From: Vibrio sp. SCSIO 43137
Lineage (GTDB): Bacteria > Pseudomonadota > Gammaproteobacteria > Enterobacterales > Vibrionaceae
DNA length: 64,000 bases
Reading direction: 5' to 3'
NCBI RefSeq assembly: GCF_028201475.1
Contig: NZ_CP116383.1
Coordinates: forward strand, 248,001 to 312,000
Below, one piece after another: positions 7,579 through 15,245 of the stretch. Under the pieces are notes generated by a model, which was given only the letters and a program-made list of their open reading frames with translations, did no database searches and had not been told where the DNA came from. The number at the start of each line of letters is the position of its first letter. The stretch's first letter is position 1. Both the position numbers and the translations under genes were made by a program.

Positions 7579-8055
7579 ATGAAAGCTATTTACTTTCTGC
7601 CTTTGTTTTTAATAGGAATTTATCTGATGAATAAGAAAAAAATAGATAAAACGGTCGGGGGCTGGGTGCTATCAGCCCGCAGTGAAGCCAACATGATAGG
7701 CGTTCACCCTGATCTTAAAAAAGTAGTTAAACGTGCGTTAGAGCTTAGCCCGTTTGATTTTGGTATCACGTCCGGCAAGCGCACAAAGGAAGAGCAAAAC
7801 GCACTCTTTAAACGTGGAGCAAGCCAGCTTGACGGGTACAGCAAAAAGAGCCGGCACCAATCCGGTCACGCTGTCGATTTCATGGTTTACGACGAAGATG
7901 GTAAAGGTACATGGGGCTTTAGTTACTACGAGCAAGTAAGCTGGGCGTTCAAACAAGCCTCTCGTGAACTCAATATCCCGATTGTCTGGGGCGGCGACTG
8001 GACAAGCTTTAAAGATGGTCCACATGTTGAACTGGATAAAAAGGAGTATGCCTAA
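7579..8055 (+). CDS. M15-family peptidoglycan endopeptidase (endolysin) with N-terminal anchor
   Basis: The protein has 158 residues. The N-terminus is a hydrophobic signal-anchor (AIYFLPLFLIGIYLM). The catalytic domain shows SRHQSGHAVDF, matching the SxHxxGxAxD zinc motif with ligands about H93 and D100, and a final ligand about H149 in GPHVEL. This is the pattern of L-Ala-D-Glu peptidases of family M15 such as the phage T5 endolysin. It would cut cell-wall peptide stems for lysis, or serve as a virion-bound enzyme during entry. I chose the ATG at 7579 because GGAG lies 8 bases upstream; a GTG at 7570 is possible. It overlaps the holin-like gene by one base. Confidence 0.85.
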   Translation: MKAIYFLPLFLIGIYLMNKKKIDKTVGGWVLSARSEANMIGVHPDLKKVVKRALELSPFDFGITSGKRTKEEQNALFKRGASQLDGYSKKSRHQSGHAVDFMVYDEDGKGTWGFSYYEQVSWAFKQASRELNIPIVWGGDWTSFKDGPHVELDKKEYA

Positions 8056-8453
8056 TGCTCGGAATTATCGTGAGTTCAATGCTTGGTATGGTTACCGACA
8101 GCATCAAAGGCAAGCGTGAAGAGAAAGCAAAAGAGCGGGAAATCAAAGCTGAAGAGCAATCTAAGCGCCTTGAGCATACTCAGCAAGGCAACTTGAGCGC
8201 GAGTGAGTTAGATGCTCTCAGCATTAAGCAGGTGGGCTGGAAAGATGAGTTTCTATTAATCGTCACCTTCATTCCGGTGATCATGTGCTTCTTTCCGGAT
8301 TTAGTTAGCTACGTCCGTGAAGGTTTTGCAGTACTGGAAACCATGCCTGAGTGGTTTAAGTATCTTGTAGCGTCCGTAGTAATTCATTCACTTGGATTCA
8401 GGCGCTTTATTCTTCCTATGTGGGAAGCTTTCGCTAAAAGGAAGTGGGGGTAA
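8055..8453 (+). CDS. Holin-like membrane protein
   Basis: The protein has 132 residues. The N-terminal hydrophobic start (MLGIIVSSMLGMVT) is followed by a highly charged helix and then two hydrophobic segments (EFLLIVTFIPVIMCFFP and WFKYLVASVVIHSLGF). The GWKDEFLLIVTF and PEWFKYLVASV phrases resemble three-helix holins of phages and gene-transfer agents. It would make the inner-membrane lesion that releases or activates the M15 peptidase encoded just upstream. Confidence 0.72.
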   Translation: MLGIIVSSMLGMVTDSIKGKREEKAKEREIKAEEQSKRLEHTQQGNLSASELDALSIKQVGWKDEFLLIVTFIPVIMCFFPDLVSYVREGFAVLETMPEWFKYLVASVVIHSLGFRRFILPMWEAFAKRKWG

Positions 8454-8455
8454 CT

Positions 8456-8575
8456 ATGATAGAGCTAATGCAGTACTTAACATCAATGGGTATGCCCCCT
8501 TCTACCATTATTATCATCGGTTTGTTTTGGAAGCAGAATAATCGATTGATTCGTCTGGAGACCAAAGTCTTTTAA
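8456..8575 (+). CDS. 39-residue membrane peptide in the lysis cassette
   Basis: This short ORF (MIELMQYLTSMGMPPSTIII start) begins 2 bases after the holin-like stop with a GGGGGTAACT ribosome site. It has one short hydrophobic stretch and a charged end (NNRLIRLETKVF). Similar tiny proteins often follow phage holins. A role in lysis timing is an inference. Confidence 0.5.
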   Translation: MIELMQYLTSMGMPPSTIIIIGLFWKQNNRLIRLETKVF

Positions 8576-8656
8576 TCAACTCCAACCTGTATCACTAAAT
8601 TGATCAGGTATATGCCATATAGTGCTTATTGCCTAATTCATAGCTATGGAGGAAAT

Positions 8657-8866
8657 ATGGCAGATGTAGATCACTCACTAGTAAACTTTGGTCAAGAACA
8701 TGAGCTGAACCGACACCTTAGAAAAGCAGGTAAAAGACAGACTCAAGAAAATCGTGATGCTCTAATAGAAATTGGAAAGCAGGAGAAACAAAAGTTGGGG
8801 AAAGCCCGCTTACAGCATGGAGAGCTAGAGGCAGCAATAGCTAAAAAGAAAAATCGCTTAGAGTAA
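8657..8866 (+). CDS. Small charged helical protein of unknown function
   Basis: This 69-residue protein is very rich in Lys, Arg, Glu and Gln and is probably one long helix or coiled coil. The ATG at 8657 has a perfect GGAGG site 6 bases upstream; an upstream in-frame start would include non-coding-looking sequence. An 81-base gap separates it from the lysis cassette, and a terminator follows. It is the last rightward phage gene. No function can be assigned. Confidence 0.6.
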   Translation: MADVDHSLVNFGQEHELNRHLRKAGKRQTQENRDALIEIGKQEKQKLGKARLQHGELEAAIAKKKNRLE

Positions 8867-8874
8867 CTTAGAAC

Positions 8875-8901
8875 ACAAGAGCCATGTAAACTGGCTCTTG
8901 T
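8875..8901. terminator. Convergent hairpin terminator between phage late genes and cargo genes
   Basis: A perfect 10-bp stem (ACAAGAGCCA, paired at 8892-8901) closes a 7-base loop. It lies between the last rightward gene and the end of the leftward cargo gene, so it can serve both strands. The T-run is weak. Confidence 0.65.
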
Positions 8902-8914
8902 ATTCCATATTAGC

Positions 8915-9952
8915 TTATTTACTCATCTCTCTTACTGCCTGAGCAACAGGTTTAGACAATATTTCGACAACTGATTTTTGATTAGATATGTCGTCATTTG
9001 ATGCAGAGGTATATCCAGTAGGTTGAGGGGAGAAAATACAACTTGAAGCTTGTAGTAAAACTGCGTCTCTAACCCCTTCGTCACCTGATGCTTCAACCAA
9101 TGCAGTATGTGTCATAAGTGCATTTTGTCGATGTTTGTTAACGATGGCATTGTGTTTATGATTTAAAAAATTCTTAGAGGCAAGAAATAACATATAAGCC
9201 ATAACAAAAAATATTAAGAATTTACTTAACGCCAATTGAATCGCATCATATGTTGTTTCAGGCTTTAGCCACGGTATTTTGTGTAAGAAAAGAGATAGGA
9301 CAGCAAAGACACCTAACGCAAAGGCCAATTTGATCGCATTTGATTTCCAAGTTTCTGCTTCGTTTGTATGAAATTCATATTCAGAGTTAAAGTGTGCAGC
9401 TTGTTTGGTTACACCTTCTTCCGCAGCCACTCGTCTAATTTCTTCTAATACTGTTTTAGCGTCTTTTTCATGAGTAGCTAGAGATGCAGATATCTTTTCT
9501 GATTTGTCTTCTATCGATTGAAGTGTTGCACGTGCGTCAGAGTCTAGCCGTTGGAAGTCTGCTGAACGATGTAAGGAATAAGATATATACTCATGTAAGC
9601 CTTGGAAAGCTGGCTCATAGGCGTTAATTATATTTTGAATGTAAGTGTTTCGAACACTTGTAGGGTTTTGGTGGGAACTTACATCAAATTGAAGTATTTG
9701 GTTAAAGACCTTGTAATGATCATTTGCATAATTTCGTATTGATGATAAAACGCTATCTGGAAAATCTTGTAAAGCAGATATTGATAATCTTTTGTAAAGA
9801 TCTATCAACAATTGTGCAGGTGCTATCGCTTCCGAAAAATTAAGGGTGCTTCCTAGTTCACTCTCTCTGGCTAAAGATGTCGCATCGAATTGTTGAATTC
9901 TTTCTAATGAATCTTTTGTTTCTGCATATATTTCTTCGCTACCAACTGTCAT
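8915..9952 (-). CDS. Cargo gene: coiled-coil protein with two membrane helices
   Basis: The protein has 345 residues. The N-terminal 200 are helical and charged and likely cytoplasmic. Two hydrophobic segments follow (about 205-223 and 241-259), then a soluble C-terminus with HKHNAIVNKHRQNALMTHTALVEASGD and a segment RDAVLLQASSCIFSPQPTGY. I have the impression that this C-terminal pattern recurs in bacterial two-helix membrane proteins, some near defence genes, but I cannot name a family. The gene faces away from the virion genes, is visibly AT-richer than them, and forms an operon with the small gene upstream (12-base gap). Together these features suggest lysogenic cargo, perhaps exclusion of other phages. 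The function is not proven. Confidence 0.65.
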   Translation of the reverse strand: MTVGSEEIYAETKDSLERIQQFDATSLARESELGSTLNFSEAIAPAQLLIDLYKRLSISALQDFPDSVLSSIRNYANDHYKVFNQILQFDVSSHQNPTSVRNTYIQNIINAYEPAFQGLHEYISYSLHRSADFQRLDSDARATLQSIEDKSEKISASLATHEKDAKTVLEEIRRVAAEEGVTKQAAHFNSEYEFHTNEAETWKSNAIKLAFALGVFAVLSLFLHKIPWLKPETTYDAIQLALSKFLIFFVMAYMLFLASKNFLNHKHNAIVNKHRQNALMTHTALVEASGDEGVRDAVLLQASSCIFSPQPTGYTSASNDDISNQKSVVEILSKPVAQAVREMSK

Positions 9953-9964
9953 AAGTATCGTTGC

Positions 9965-10225
9965 CTATTTTCTATCTTCAAGTGCATTTGCAATTCGACT
10001 CAGTATTTCGCCAAGTCCTCCCATGTGCTCATCTGAGTAATCCCCTGACTCTACTTGAATGTTATTTTTTCTTTCTAATTCAAGGGCTTTTTTTGCCTCA
10101 ATGACTGCTTCTATAGACGTGGAGTATGTGTCAGCTAATTCTTGTGCTCTACTTAAAAACATCTCCAAATCATCTTCTCGAACACGATACTGTGTCCTGA
10201 CAGGTTGATCTCCTAGTACTCCCAT
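9965..10225 (-). CDS. Cargo gene: small helical protein paired with the two-helix membrane protein
   Basis: This 86-residue soluble protein starts MGVLGDQPVRTQYRVREDDL and consists mostly of charged helix. I chose the ATG at 10225 because AGGAG lies 8 bases upstream; an upstream start would add a hydrophobic but poorly supported 33 residues. The stop is 12 bases from the start of the 345-residue gene, so the two are probably co-transcribed and may work together. No family is recognised. Confidence 0.6.
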   Translation of the reverse strand: MGVLGDQPVRTQYRVREDDLEMFLSRAQELADTYSTSIEAVIEAKKALELERKNNIQVESGDYSDEHMGGLGEILSRIANALEDRK

Positions 10226-10343
10226 CACATAAACTCCTATTTTGATTAAGGTATTGAAATATAGATTTTTGTTAAGCCAAGTTATCACTAACACCTTGTT
10301 CATATCAACTGGGTGTATATACATGTAAAAAATGACTTCGTAT

Positions 10344-11405
10344 CTATCTCTCGTGAAGCTTATGTGGAAACAGTTGAGTATAAACTTGCCAAAGTATATT
10401 CAGATTTCTATGCCCGGTAACCTGCGCAACTTCTTCAATAGAATAACCTTTCTCAAACAACCGGCTTGCACCTTCCCGTCTTAAATCGTGATAGCGTAAA
10501 TCCTCAATACCAAGACTATTTCTGACTCGCTGAAAGCCTGCGGTTACACTGCGGGGGTTGTAGGGAAAAATAAGCTCATTCTTATTAGGCTGACGCATAG
10601 CAATATCAAAAGATTCACCCAACAACGGTACAATCATATGATTACCTGCCTTTTTACGTGGATCTTTCCTGTCCCGTACCAGAACAGTTTTATGTTCTTC
10701 GTTGAGATCTTCCCAGCGAAGCTTGCAGACTTCACCGATACGCATACAGGTTAGAATGCTGAAATCCAGTATGTCAGTAAATGGTATTCTGGTTTTACCG
10801 TTTGATCTGAAATCTTGGCGTGCAACTAAACCTTCTCTCAGCAATACCAACTCTTCAGAAGTTGGGCGGCGGGTTCTTTTGTTACTTTTTCCGACAAGGT
10901 TCATATCGGTCAGAACAGGTACTGCTTCTTCAAAAATCTGGTAATTGGCTGCGATGTTGAATACTGGCTTTGCTTTTTTCATAACAGAACGCAAATAAGC
11001 AATGTCGTGATAAATAGTAACGGGCTTTGCTCCTGCACCTTTTCGGTTCTTACAATGCTCAATTAAGTCACTAGTTAGTAGTTCATTACTATCTATCTTC
11101 GCAATATCACAATCGCGGAGCATACGAATAACATACTGCTTGGTTCGTCCGGTTTTGTCCCATAGTTCGCGTGTATCCATATACAAATCAAATAGTACGG
11201 ATAGTGGTACGGATTTAAGCCGGTTCGTGTCCGGATTTTCTAAATCGTTAACTCTTTTCATGCCATAAGAGCGAGCATGATCTTTCTTTTTAAAAGTTTT
11301 CGATTCTCTGTGTATAATCGCCGAATTCTTTTTAACGACTATGTCTACGGTGAAGCGTAATTCGCCGCTGGCTAGTTTACGTTTTTTAATGCTGAATGAT
11401 GCCAT
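10344..11405 (-). CDS. int: Tyrosine integrase of the prophage (dusA-targeting)
   Basis: The protein has 353 residues, normal for a phage integrase. The catalytic set is complete: R222 in CMRIGEVCKLRW, H306 and R309 in YHDLRREGAS, H332 in TGHRNLN and the nucleophile Y342 in WQVYTQLF. The N-terminal part is the arm-binding and core-binding region. It would cut and join attP and the host att site in dusA. The gene reads away from dusA, and only 106 bases separate the two starts. A LexA box lies in that gap and overlaps a possible -10 for this gene (TATAAA, with TTTATC 16 bases upstream). The ATG has an AGGA site. Confidence 0.92.
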   Translation of the reverse strand: MASFSIKKRKLASGELRFTVDIVVKKNSAIIHRESKTFKKKDHARSYGMKRVNDLENPDTNRLKSVPLSVLFDLYMDTRELWDKTGRTKQYVIRMLRDCDIAKIDSNELLTSDLIEHCKNRKGAGAKPVTIYHDIAYLRSVMKKAKPVFNIAANYQIFEEAVPVLTDMNLVGKSNKRTRRPTSEELVLLREGLVARQDFRSNGKTRIPFTDILDFSILTCMRIGEVCKLRWEDLNEEHKTVLVRDRKDPRKKAGNHMIVPLLGESFDIAMRQPNKNELIFPYNPRSVTAGFQRVRNSLGIEDLRYHDLRREGASRLFEKGYSIEEVAQVTGHRNLNILWQVYTQLFPHKLHER

Positions 11406-11474
11406 TGTCCTACTCTCGCCATACGTACTAAATGCGTACTGGTTGAAGATATTGAGCGCAATTCTAGCTAATTA

Positions 11475-11490
11475 CTGTACATTTATACAG
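11475..11490. promoter_or_regulatory. LexA (SOS) box between integrase and dusA
   Basis: CTGTACATTTATACAG fits the CTGT-N8-ACAG SOS box and is rich in A/T in the centre. It lies 70 bases upstream of the integrase start and 22 bases upstream of dusA. On the minus strand it contains TATAAA, which is 16 bases from TTTATC, so LexA could block integrase transcription until DNA damage. It could also affect dusA. Confidence 0.7.
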
Positions 11491-11511
11491 TATCGGTAAA
11501 TGAGATAAAAC

Positions 11512-11590
11512 ATGACCACTACTAATTCGGCCAGTGATTTCAACAGTTCCCGCTTTTCTATTGCACCCATGCTCGATTGGACTGACAGGC
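11512..11590 (+). other. Probable attR core region in the 5' end of dusA
   Basis: Phages that use dusA recombine in its first codons, in the stretch coding for the conserved [14 protein letters not shown] segment (here about 11563-11606). The integrase ends 106 bases away, so the crossover should be near here. The exact core needs the left prophage end, which is not in the window. Confidence 0.5.
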
Positions 11591-12516
11591 ATTGTCGCTA
11601 TTTTCACAGACTACTGACTAAAGAGTCTCTGCTTTATACGGAAATGGTAACAACGGGAGCGATTATCCATGGTAAAGGCGATTTTCTCGCTTATAACGAG
11701 GAAGAGCATCCGGTAGCACTTCAGCTTGGTGGTTCGAATGTTTCTGATCTGGCCAAGTGTGCAAAATTGGCGGAGCAGCGTGGTTATGATGAGATAAACC
11801 TGAACGTAGGCTGCCCTTCAGACCGGGTGCAGAACGGACGCTTTGGTGCATGCCTGATGGCCGAACCGGATCTGGTTGCTGACTGCATTAAAGCAATGAA
11901 AGATGTGGTGAGTATTCCTGTTACAGTAAAAACCCGTATCGGTATTGATGAGCAGGACTCTTATGAGTTTCTGACCCGCTTTATTTCTACAGTGCATGAA
12001 AATGGTGGTTGTGACGATTTTACTATCCATGCCCGAAAAGCCTGGCTGAGTGGTTTAAGCCCGAAAGAGAACAGAGAGATCCCACCGCTGGATTATCCCC
12101 GTGCTTACCAGATCAAGAAAGATTTCCCGCACCTGAATGTGAGTGTTAACGGTGGTATCAAAACATTGGCAGAGTCTCTGGAACATTTGCAGTACCTTGA
12201 TGGCGTAATGGTCGGGCGTGAGGCATATCAGAGCCCTTATCTGTTATCAGAAGTTGATCGGGTTATCTTTGGTGCAGACACTCCGGTGAAGAAGCGCAGT
12301 CAGGTTGTTGAAGAGATGTACCCATATATAGAGAAGCAACTCTCTGAAGGGGCTTATCTGGGTCATATCACCAGACATATGCTTGGGCTGTTTCAGAATA
12401 TGCCGGGAGCACGCCAGTGGCGACGCTATATCAGTGAGAATGCTCATAAAAAAGGAGCAGGAATAGAAGTCGTCGAAACGGCGTTAGCCAAGATTCCTGC
12501 AGAACTTGGTGTGTAA
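11512..12516 (+). CDS. dusA: tRNA-dihydrouridine(20/20a) synthase DusA
   Basis: The protein has 334 residues, the usual length. It uses FMN and NADPH to reduce uridine 20/20a in the tRNA D-loop. Seen in the sequence are the N-terminal [17 protein letters not shown], the [17 protein letters not shown] motif with catalytic cysteine about C114, and the VNGGIK and [15 protein letters not shown] phosphate-binding region of the TIM barrel. The first 13 residues ([13 protein letters not shown]) are polar and less conserved and may have been supplied by the prophage end, since dusA prophages usually rebuild an intact gene. The promoter may then also be phage-derived. pspG follows, as in E. coli. Confidence 0.97.
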   Translation: MTTTNSASDFNSSRFSIAPMLDWTDRHCRYFHRLLTKESLLYTEMVTTGAIIHGKGDFLAYNEEEHPVALQLGGSNVSDLAKCAKLAEQRGYDEINLNVGCPSDRVQNGRFGACLMAEPDLVADCIKAMKDVVSIPVTVKTRIGIDEQDSYEFLTRFISTVHENGGCDDFTIHARKAWLSGLSPKENREIPPLDYPRAYQIKKDFPHLNVSVNGGIKTLAESLEHLQYLDGVMVGREAYQSPYLLSEVDRVIFGADTPVKKRSQVVEEMYPYIEKQLSEGAYLGHITRHMLGLFQNMPGARQWRRYISENAHKKGAGIEVVETALAKIPAELGV

Positions 12517-12561
12517 GATTCACCAATAAGTTGGCAAATTTAACCAGTCTAAATATTAAAG

Positions 12562-12590
12562 AGAGAGTAACTAAGTTGCTCTCTTTTTTT
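12562..12590 (+). terminator. Rho-independent terminator of dusA
   Basis: A 10-bp stem (AGAGAGTAAC with GTTGCTCTCT, one G-T pair) with a 3-base loop runs into seven T residues. Confidence 0.85.
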
Positions 12591-12630
12591 AATTGCATGA
12601 TCTGTATAAGTTTTTCTTTACTGAGCAAGT

Positions 12631-12646
12631 TGGCCTGAATCCTGCT
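12631..12646 (+). promoter_or_regulatory. Sigma-54 promoter of pspG
   Basis: TGGCCTGAATCCTGCT has the GG and GC elements at the required spacing of the -24/-12 consensus (TGGCACGN4TTGCW). It lies 27 bases before the pspG start. In E. coli pspG is switched on by sigma-54 and PspF, which fits. The leader would be short. Confidence 0.75.
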
Positions 12647-12672
12647 GTTATCAGTTAAAGAGGAGAATGATT

Positions 12673-12882
12673 ATGTTTGAACTACTGTTTTTATTTGTTT
12701 TTTTGGCTGTGCTGGTGTTTACAGGGGTAACCATGATGACGGTATTTCTGGCAATAGTTGCCTCGTTTGTCATTATGTTTGTCTTAGGCATGCTTGGCTT
12801 TGCCCTTAAACTGCTTCCATGGCTGATAGCTATCGCATTCGGTGTCTGGTTCTATAAGAACTATTTTATATCAGCGCGCTAA
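12673..12882 (+). CDS. pspG: Envelope stress response membrane protein PspG
   Basis: This 69-residue protein is almost wholly hydrophobic, with two to three membrane segments and a MLGFALKLLPWLIAIAFGVWF core that matches E. coli PspG as I know it. PspG belongs to the phage-shock response, which protects the inner membrane and proton motive force. I chose the second ATG (12673) because AGGAG lies 7 bases upstream; the first ATG (12667) is only one base from it. The position after dusA and the sigma-54 promoter support the call. Confidence 0.88.
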   Translation: MFELLFLFVFLAVLVFTGVTMMTVFLAIVASFVIMFVLGMLGFALKLLPWLIAIAFGVWFYKNYFISAR

Positions 12883-12904
12883 TACTCCTATCGAAACTGA
12901 TTTG

Positions 12905-12928
12905 GCAACCGGCATTTTGGCCGGTTGC
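12905..12928 (+). terminator. Hairpin after pspG, probable terminator
   Basis: A perfect 9-bp stem (GCAACCGGC / GCCGGTTGC) closes a 6-base loop, 22 bases after the pspG stop. It is not followed by a proper T-run, so termination may be partial. Confidence 0.5.
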
Positions 12929-13096
12929 TAGTCTTCTGAGCCGCTCTCCGCTTCTTACCAAATAGCTTTAAATCTGACTTTCAATATAACTAATGCTTAT
13001 ATCGTTTGTGAATTAGTTAGTAAATTATTAGTAATAGTCCATGCTTATTATGGAGGAAACTCGGATTTAGTTAGTGGACAAGTAAGGATACCGGCT

Positions 13097-13327
13097 ATGA
13101 CTCTTACGGAATTAAAGGCTTTATATCGGGATAATCAATTGGTCGAGGCTATCATCGAGCCATCTATTCAGGATGGGAGCTGGGTGGTTGAATTCAGGCA
13201 TGCCCGGGGAGGCTTTGTGTTATTAACCGACGCTCAGGGAGAAGAGTGTCAGTACGTAGATCTGGATGTAGCATCAAAATCAGCAATGGCTGTAGGCTTT
13301 CATCAGGTAAGGATTGAAGAGAGGTAA
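13097..13327 (+). CDS. Small conserved protein of unknown function
   Basis: This 76-residue acidic soluble protein has predicted beta-strands (VEAIIEPSI, WVVEFRH, FVLLTDA). The start has an AAGGA site 11 bases upstream. It lies alone between pspG and cysJ, and the 214 bases upstream hold only the pspG hairpin and A/T-rich sequence. I believe small proteins of this kind occur in many vibrios, but I know no function. Confidence 0.7.
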   Translation: MTLTELKALYRDNQLVEAIIEPSIQDGSWVVEFRHARGGFVLLTDAQGEECQYVDLDVASKSAMAVGFHQVRIEER

Positions 13328-13412
13328 CCCAAGTTATATCTCCAAAAGTTATAAAACATAAACTTCTATTCTTTCTTGTTATTAAAAGGAGTGGTTAATC
13401 TATCGTTACGCA

Positions 13413-15245
13413 ATGAATAGGAATGTCGTGACTATGTTATTAAAGGAACTCTCTTCGCTGGCTAGTCCATTAAACGACCAGCAAACAGAACAACTCAAGC
13501 AGGCAATATCTGAACTCTCACCTCAGCAGTTAGCATGGGTGAGCGGATATTTCTGGGGAATAAGCCAACATCAGCCGGCAGGGTTTACTGCTGCACCTCA
13601 AGTATCTGTAGCTTCTCAACCTGCACCGGCAGGAAAACTATCGATTATTTACGCTTCTCAGACAGGAAATGCCAAAGGCGTTGCTGAGAAACTAAAGCAA
13701 GGCGCAGTAGCCAGAGGTATCGAAACAGAACTTTATGATGCCAGTGATTATAAAGGTAAGAATCTGGCAAAAGAGAGCCATGTCATTATTGTCGCTTCGA
13801 CAAACGGTGAAGGTGAAGCTCCGGATAATGCCATTGAACTTCATGAATTTCTGCAATCAAAGAAAGCGCCTAAGCTGGACAAGCTGCAATACGGCGTGAT
13901 TGCTCTTGGAGATTCAAGCTATGAGTTTTTCTGTCAGACAGGTAAGGACTTTGATCAATACCTGTCGAAGCTTGGTGCAAAATCCTTTTTACCACGTGTC
14001 GACTGCGATGTTGATTATGAAACGGCTGCACAAGAGTGGTCTGATAGCGCCCTTAGTATCGTAGAAGAGGCTCTGACAAGTGCACCTGAAGCTGAAGTCG
14101 TTCAGTTACCAGTGGCGAACTCTGCCCAGAGTCAGTACTCGAAGAGCAACCCTTACAGCGCGACACTGTTAACTAACCAGAAGATCACAGGCAGAGACTC
14201 AGGTAAAGATATCCGTCATATCGAAATTGATCTGGATGATTCCGGTATTACTTATCAGCCGGGTGATACCTTGGGTGTCTGGTATGAGAACAGCCCAGAG
14301 CTGGCAGACGAGATCCTTAACAAGACAGGACTGTCAGGCAGTGAAGAGATTGAACTGGATGAACAGACCATTACTCTTCGTGATGCCCTGATCTCCAAAT
14401 ACGAAATTACCTCAGCTAATCCTCAGTTAGTTAAAAAAATCGCCGAACTTTCCGGAAGTAAAAAGCTACTTAAGCTGGTGGATGACAACGAAAAGCTTCG
14501 TGCCTATGCAGGGAAGACTCAGATAGCCGATGTACTGGCAGAGAAGAAGGTGAAACTTTCTGTTGCTGAGTTGACTGGTTTGTTGCGTCGCCTTACACCA
14601 CGTCTCTATTCAATCGCTTCCAGTCAGGCAGAAGTGGAAGATGAAGTTCACCTGACTGTCGGACTGGTTGAGTATCAGAACGGTTCGTCTACACGCCTTG
14701 GTGGTGCATCAGGATTTTTGGCTCAGCGACTAGAAGAAGATCAACCGGTAAAAGTATTTGTTGAACACAATAACAACTTCAAATTGCCGGAAGACGATAA
14801 CACCCCAGTGATCATGATTGGTCCGGGAACCGGAGTGGCACCTTTCCGCAGCTTTATTCAGGAGCGGGAAAACCGCGACGCAAGTGGAAAGAGCTGGCTA
14901 TTCTTCGGAGATCGTACATTTACTCAGGACTTCCTCTATCAGGTGGAGTGGCAGAAATATCTTAAAGATGGCGTTCTTAGCCGTATGGATGTTGCCTTTA
15001 GCCGCGATCAAAAAGAGAAGATCTATGTGCAGGATCGGTTATTAGAGAACGCTGCAGAAGTATGGCAGTGGATAGAGCAGGGTGCTCATATCTATGTTTG
15101 TGGTGATGCCGGTCATATGGCTAAAGATGTCAACAGCGCTCTTATTGAAATAGCCAAAACCCAAGGTGGGCTGGAAGCAGAACAGGCAGAGTCATTTATT
15201 AATGGACTACGAAAAGAAAAACGTTATCAGAGGGACGTGTACTAA
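13413..15245 (+). CDS. cysJ: Sulfite reductase flavoprotein (alpha) subunit CysJ
   Basis: The protein has 610 residues (E. coli 599). It passes electrons from NADPH through FAD and FMN to CysI. The N-terminus carries [15 protein letters not shown]. The flavodoxin domain begins about residue 76 with SQTGNAKG at 82-89. The FAD domain includes RLYSIASS, the NADPH site includes [16 protein letters not shown], and the C-terminus is the family ending KRYQRDVY. The start is uncertain: ATG 13413 lies 21 bases from AAGGAG, while ATG 13434 has a weaker AGGA nearby and gives 603 residues. cysI begins at the stop codon, so the two are coupled. Regulation by CysB is expected from the family; no site is clear. 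Confidence 0.97.
   Translation: MNRNVVTMLLKELSSLASPLNDQQTEQLKQAISELSPQQLAWVSGYFWGISQHQPAGFTAAPQVSVASQPAPAGKLSIIYASQTGNAKGVAEKLKQGAVARGIETELYDASDYKGKNLAKESHVIIVASTNGEGEAPDNAIELHEFLQSKKAPKLDKLQYGVIALGDSSYEFFCQTGKDFDQYLSKLGAKSFLPRVDCDVDYETAAQEWSDSALSIVEEALTSAPEAEVVQLPVANSAQSQYSKSNPYSATLLTNQKITGRDSGKDIRHIEIDLDDSGITYQPGDTLGVWYENSPELADEILNKTGLSGSEEIELDEQTITLRDALISKYEITSANPQLVKKIAELSGSKKLLKLVDDNEKLRAYAGKTQIADVLAEKKVKLSVAELTGLLRRLTPRLYSIASSQAEVEDEVHLTVGLVEYQNGSSTRLGGASGFLAQRLEEDQPVKVFVEHNNNFKLPEDDNTPVIMIGPGTGVAPFRSFIQERENRDASGKSWLFFGDRTFTQDFLYQVEWQKYLKDGVLSRMDVAFSRDQKEKIYVQDRLLENAAEVWQWIEQGAHIYVCGDAGHMAKDVNSALIEIAKTQGGLEAEQAESFINGLRKEKRYQRDVY

Larger units (their letters stand above)
1..11511. mobile_element. 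Integrated tailless double-jelly-roll (PM2/autolykivirus-like) prophage, right-hand part
   Basis: The rightward genes (positions 1 to 8,866) include a broken HUH replication gene, a short packaging ATPase, a double-jelly-roll-like capsid gene, many tiny membrane proteins and a lysis cassette. No terminase, portal, tail tube or tape-measure gene is present, so this is not a tailed phage. The leftward genes are two cargo genes and a tyrosine integrase that ends beside dusA. PM2-like (corticoviral) prophages are known from aquatic bacteria, and dusA is a known phage integration site. The left end and attL lie outside the window, so size and completeness cannot be judged. The right boundary must lie between the integrase start and the first codons of dusA; I set it at the dusA start. 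The assignment to the PM2/autolykivirus lineage is an inference from gene content and motifs. Confidence 0.82.

Noticed and set aside
8915..10225. Toxin-antitoxin pair
   Set aside because: The 345-residue membrane protein does not look like a known toxin and the small protein shows no DNA-binding motif; a pair of unknown function is the honest call.
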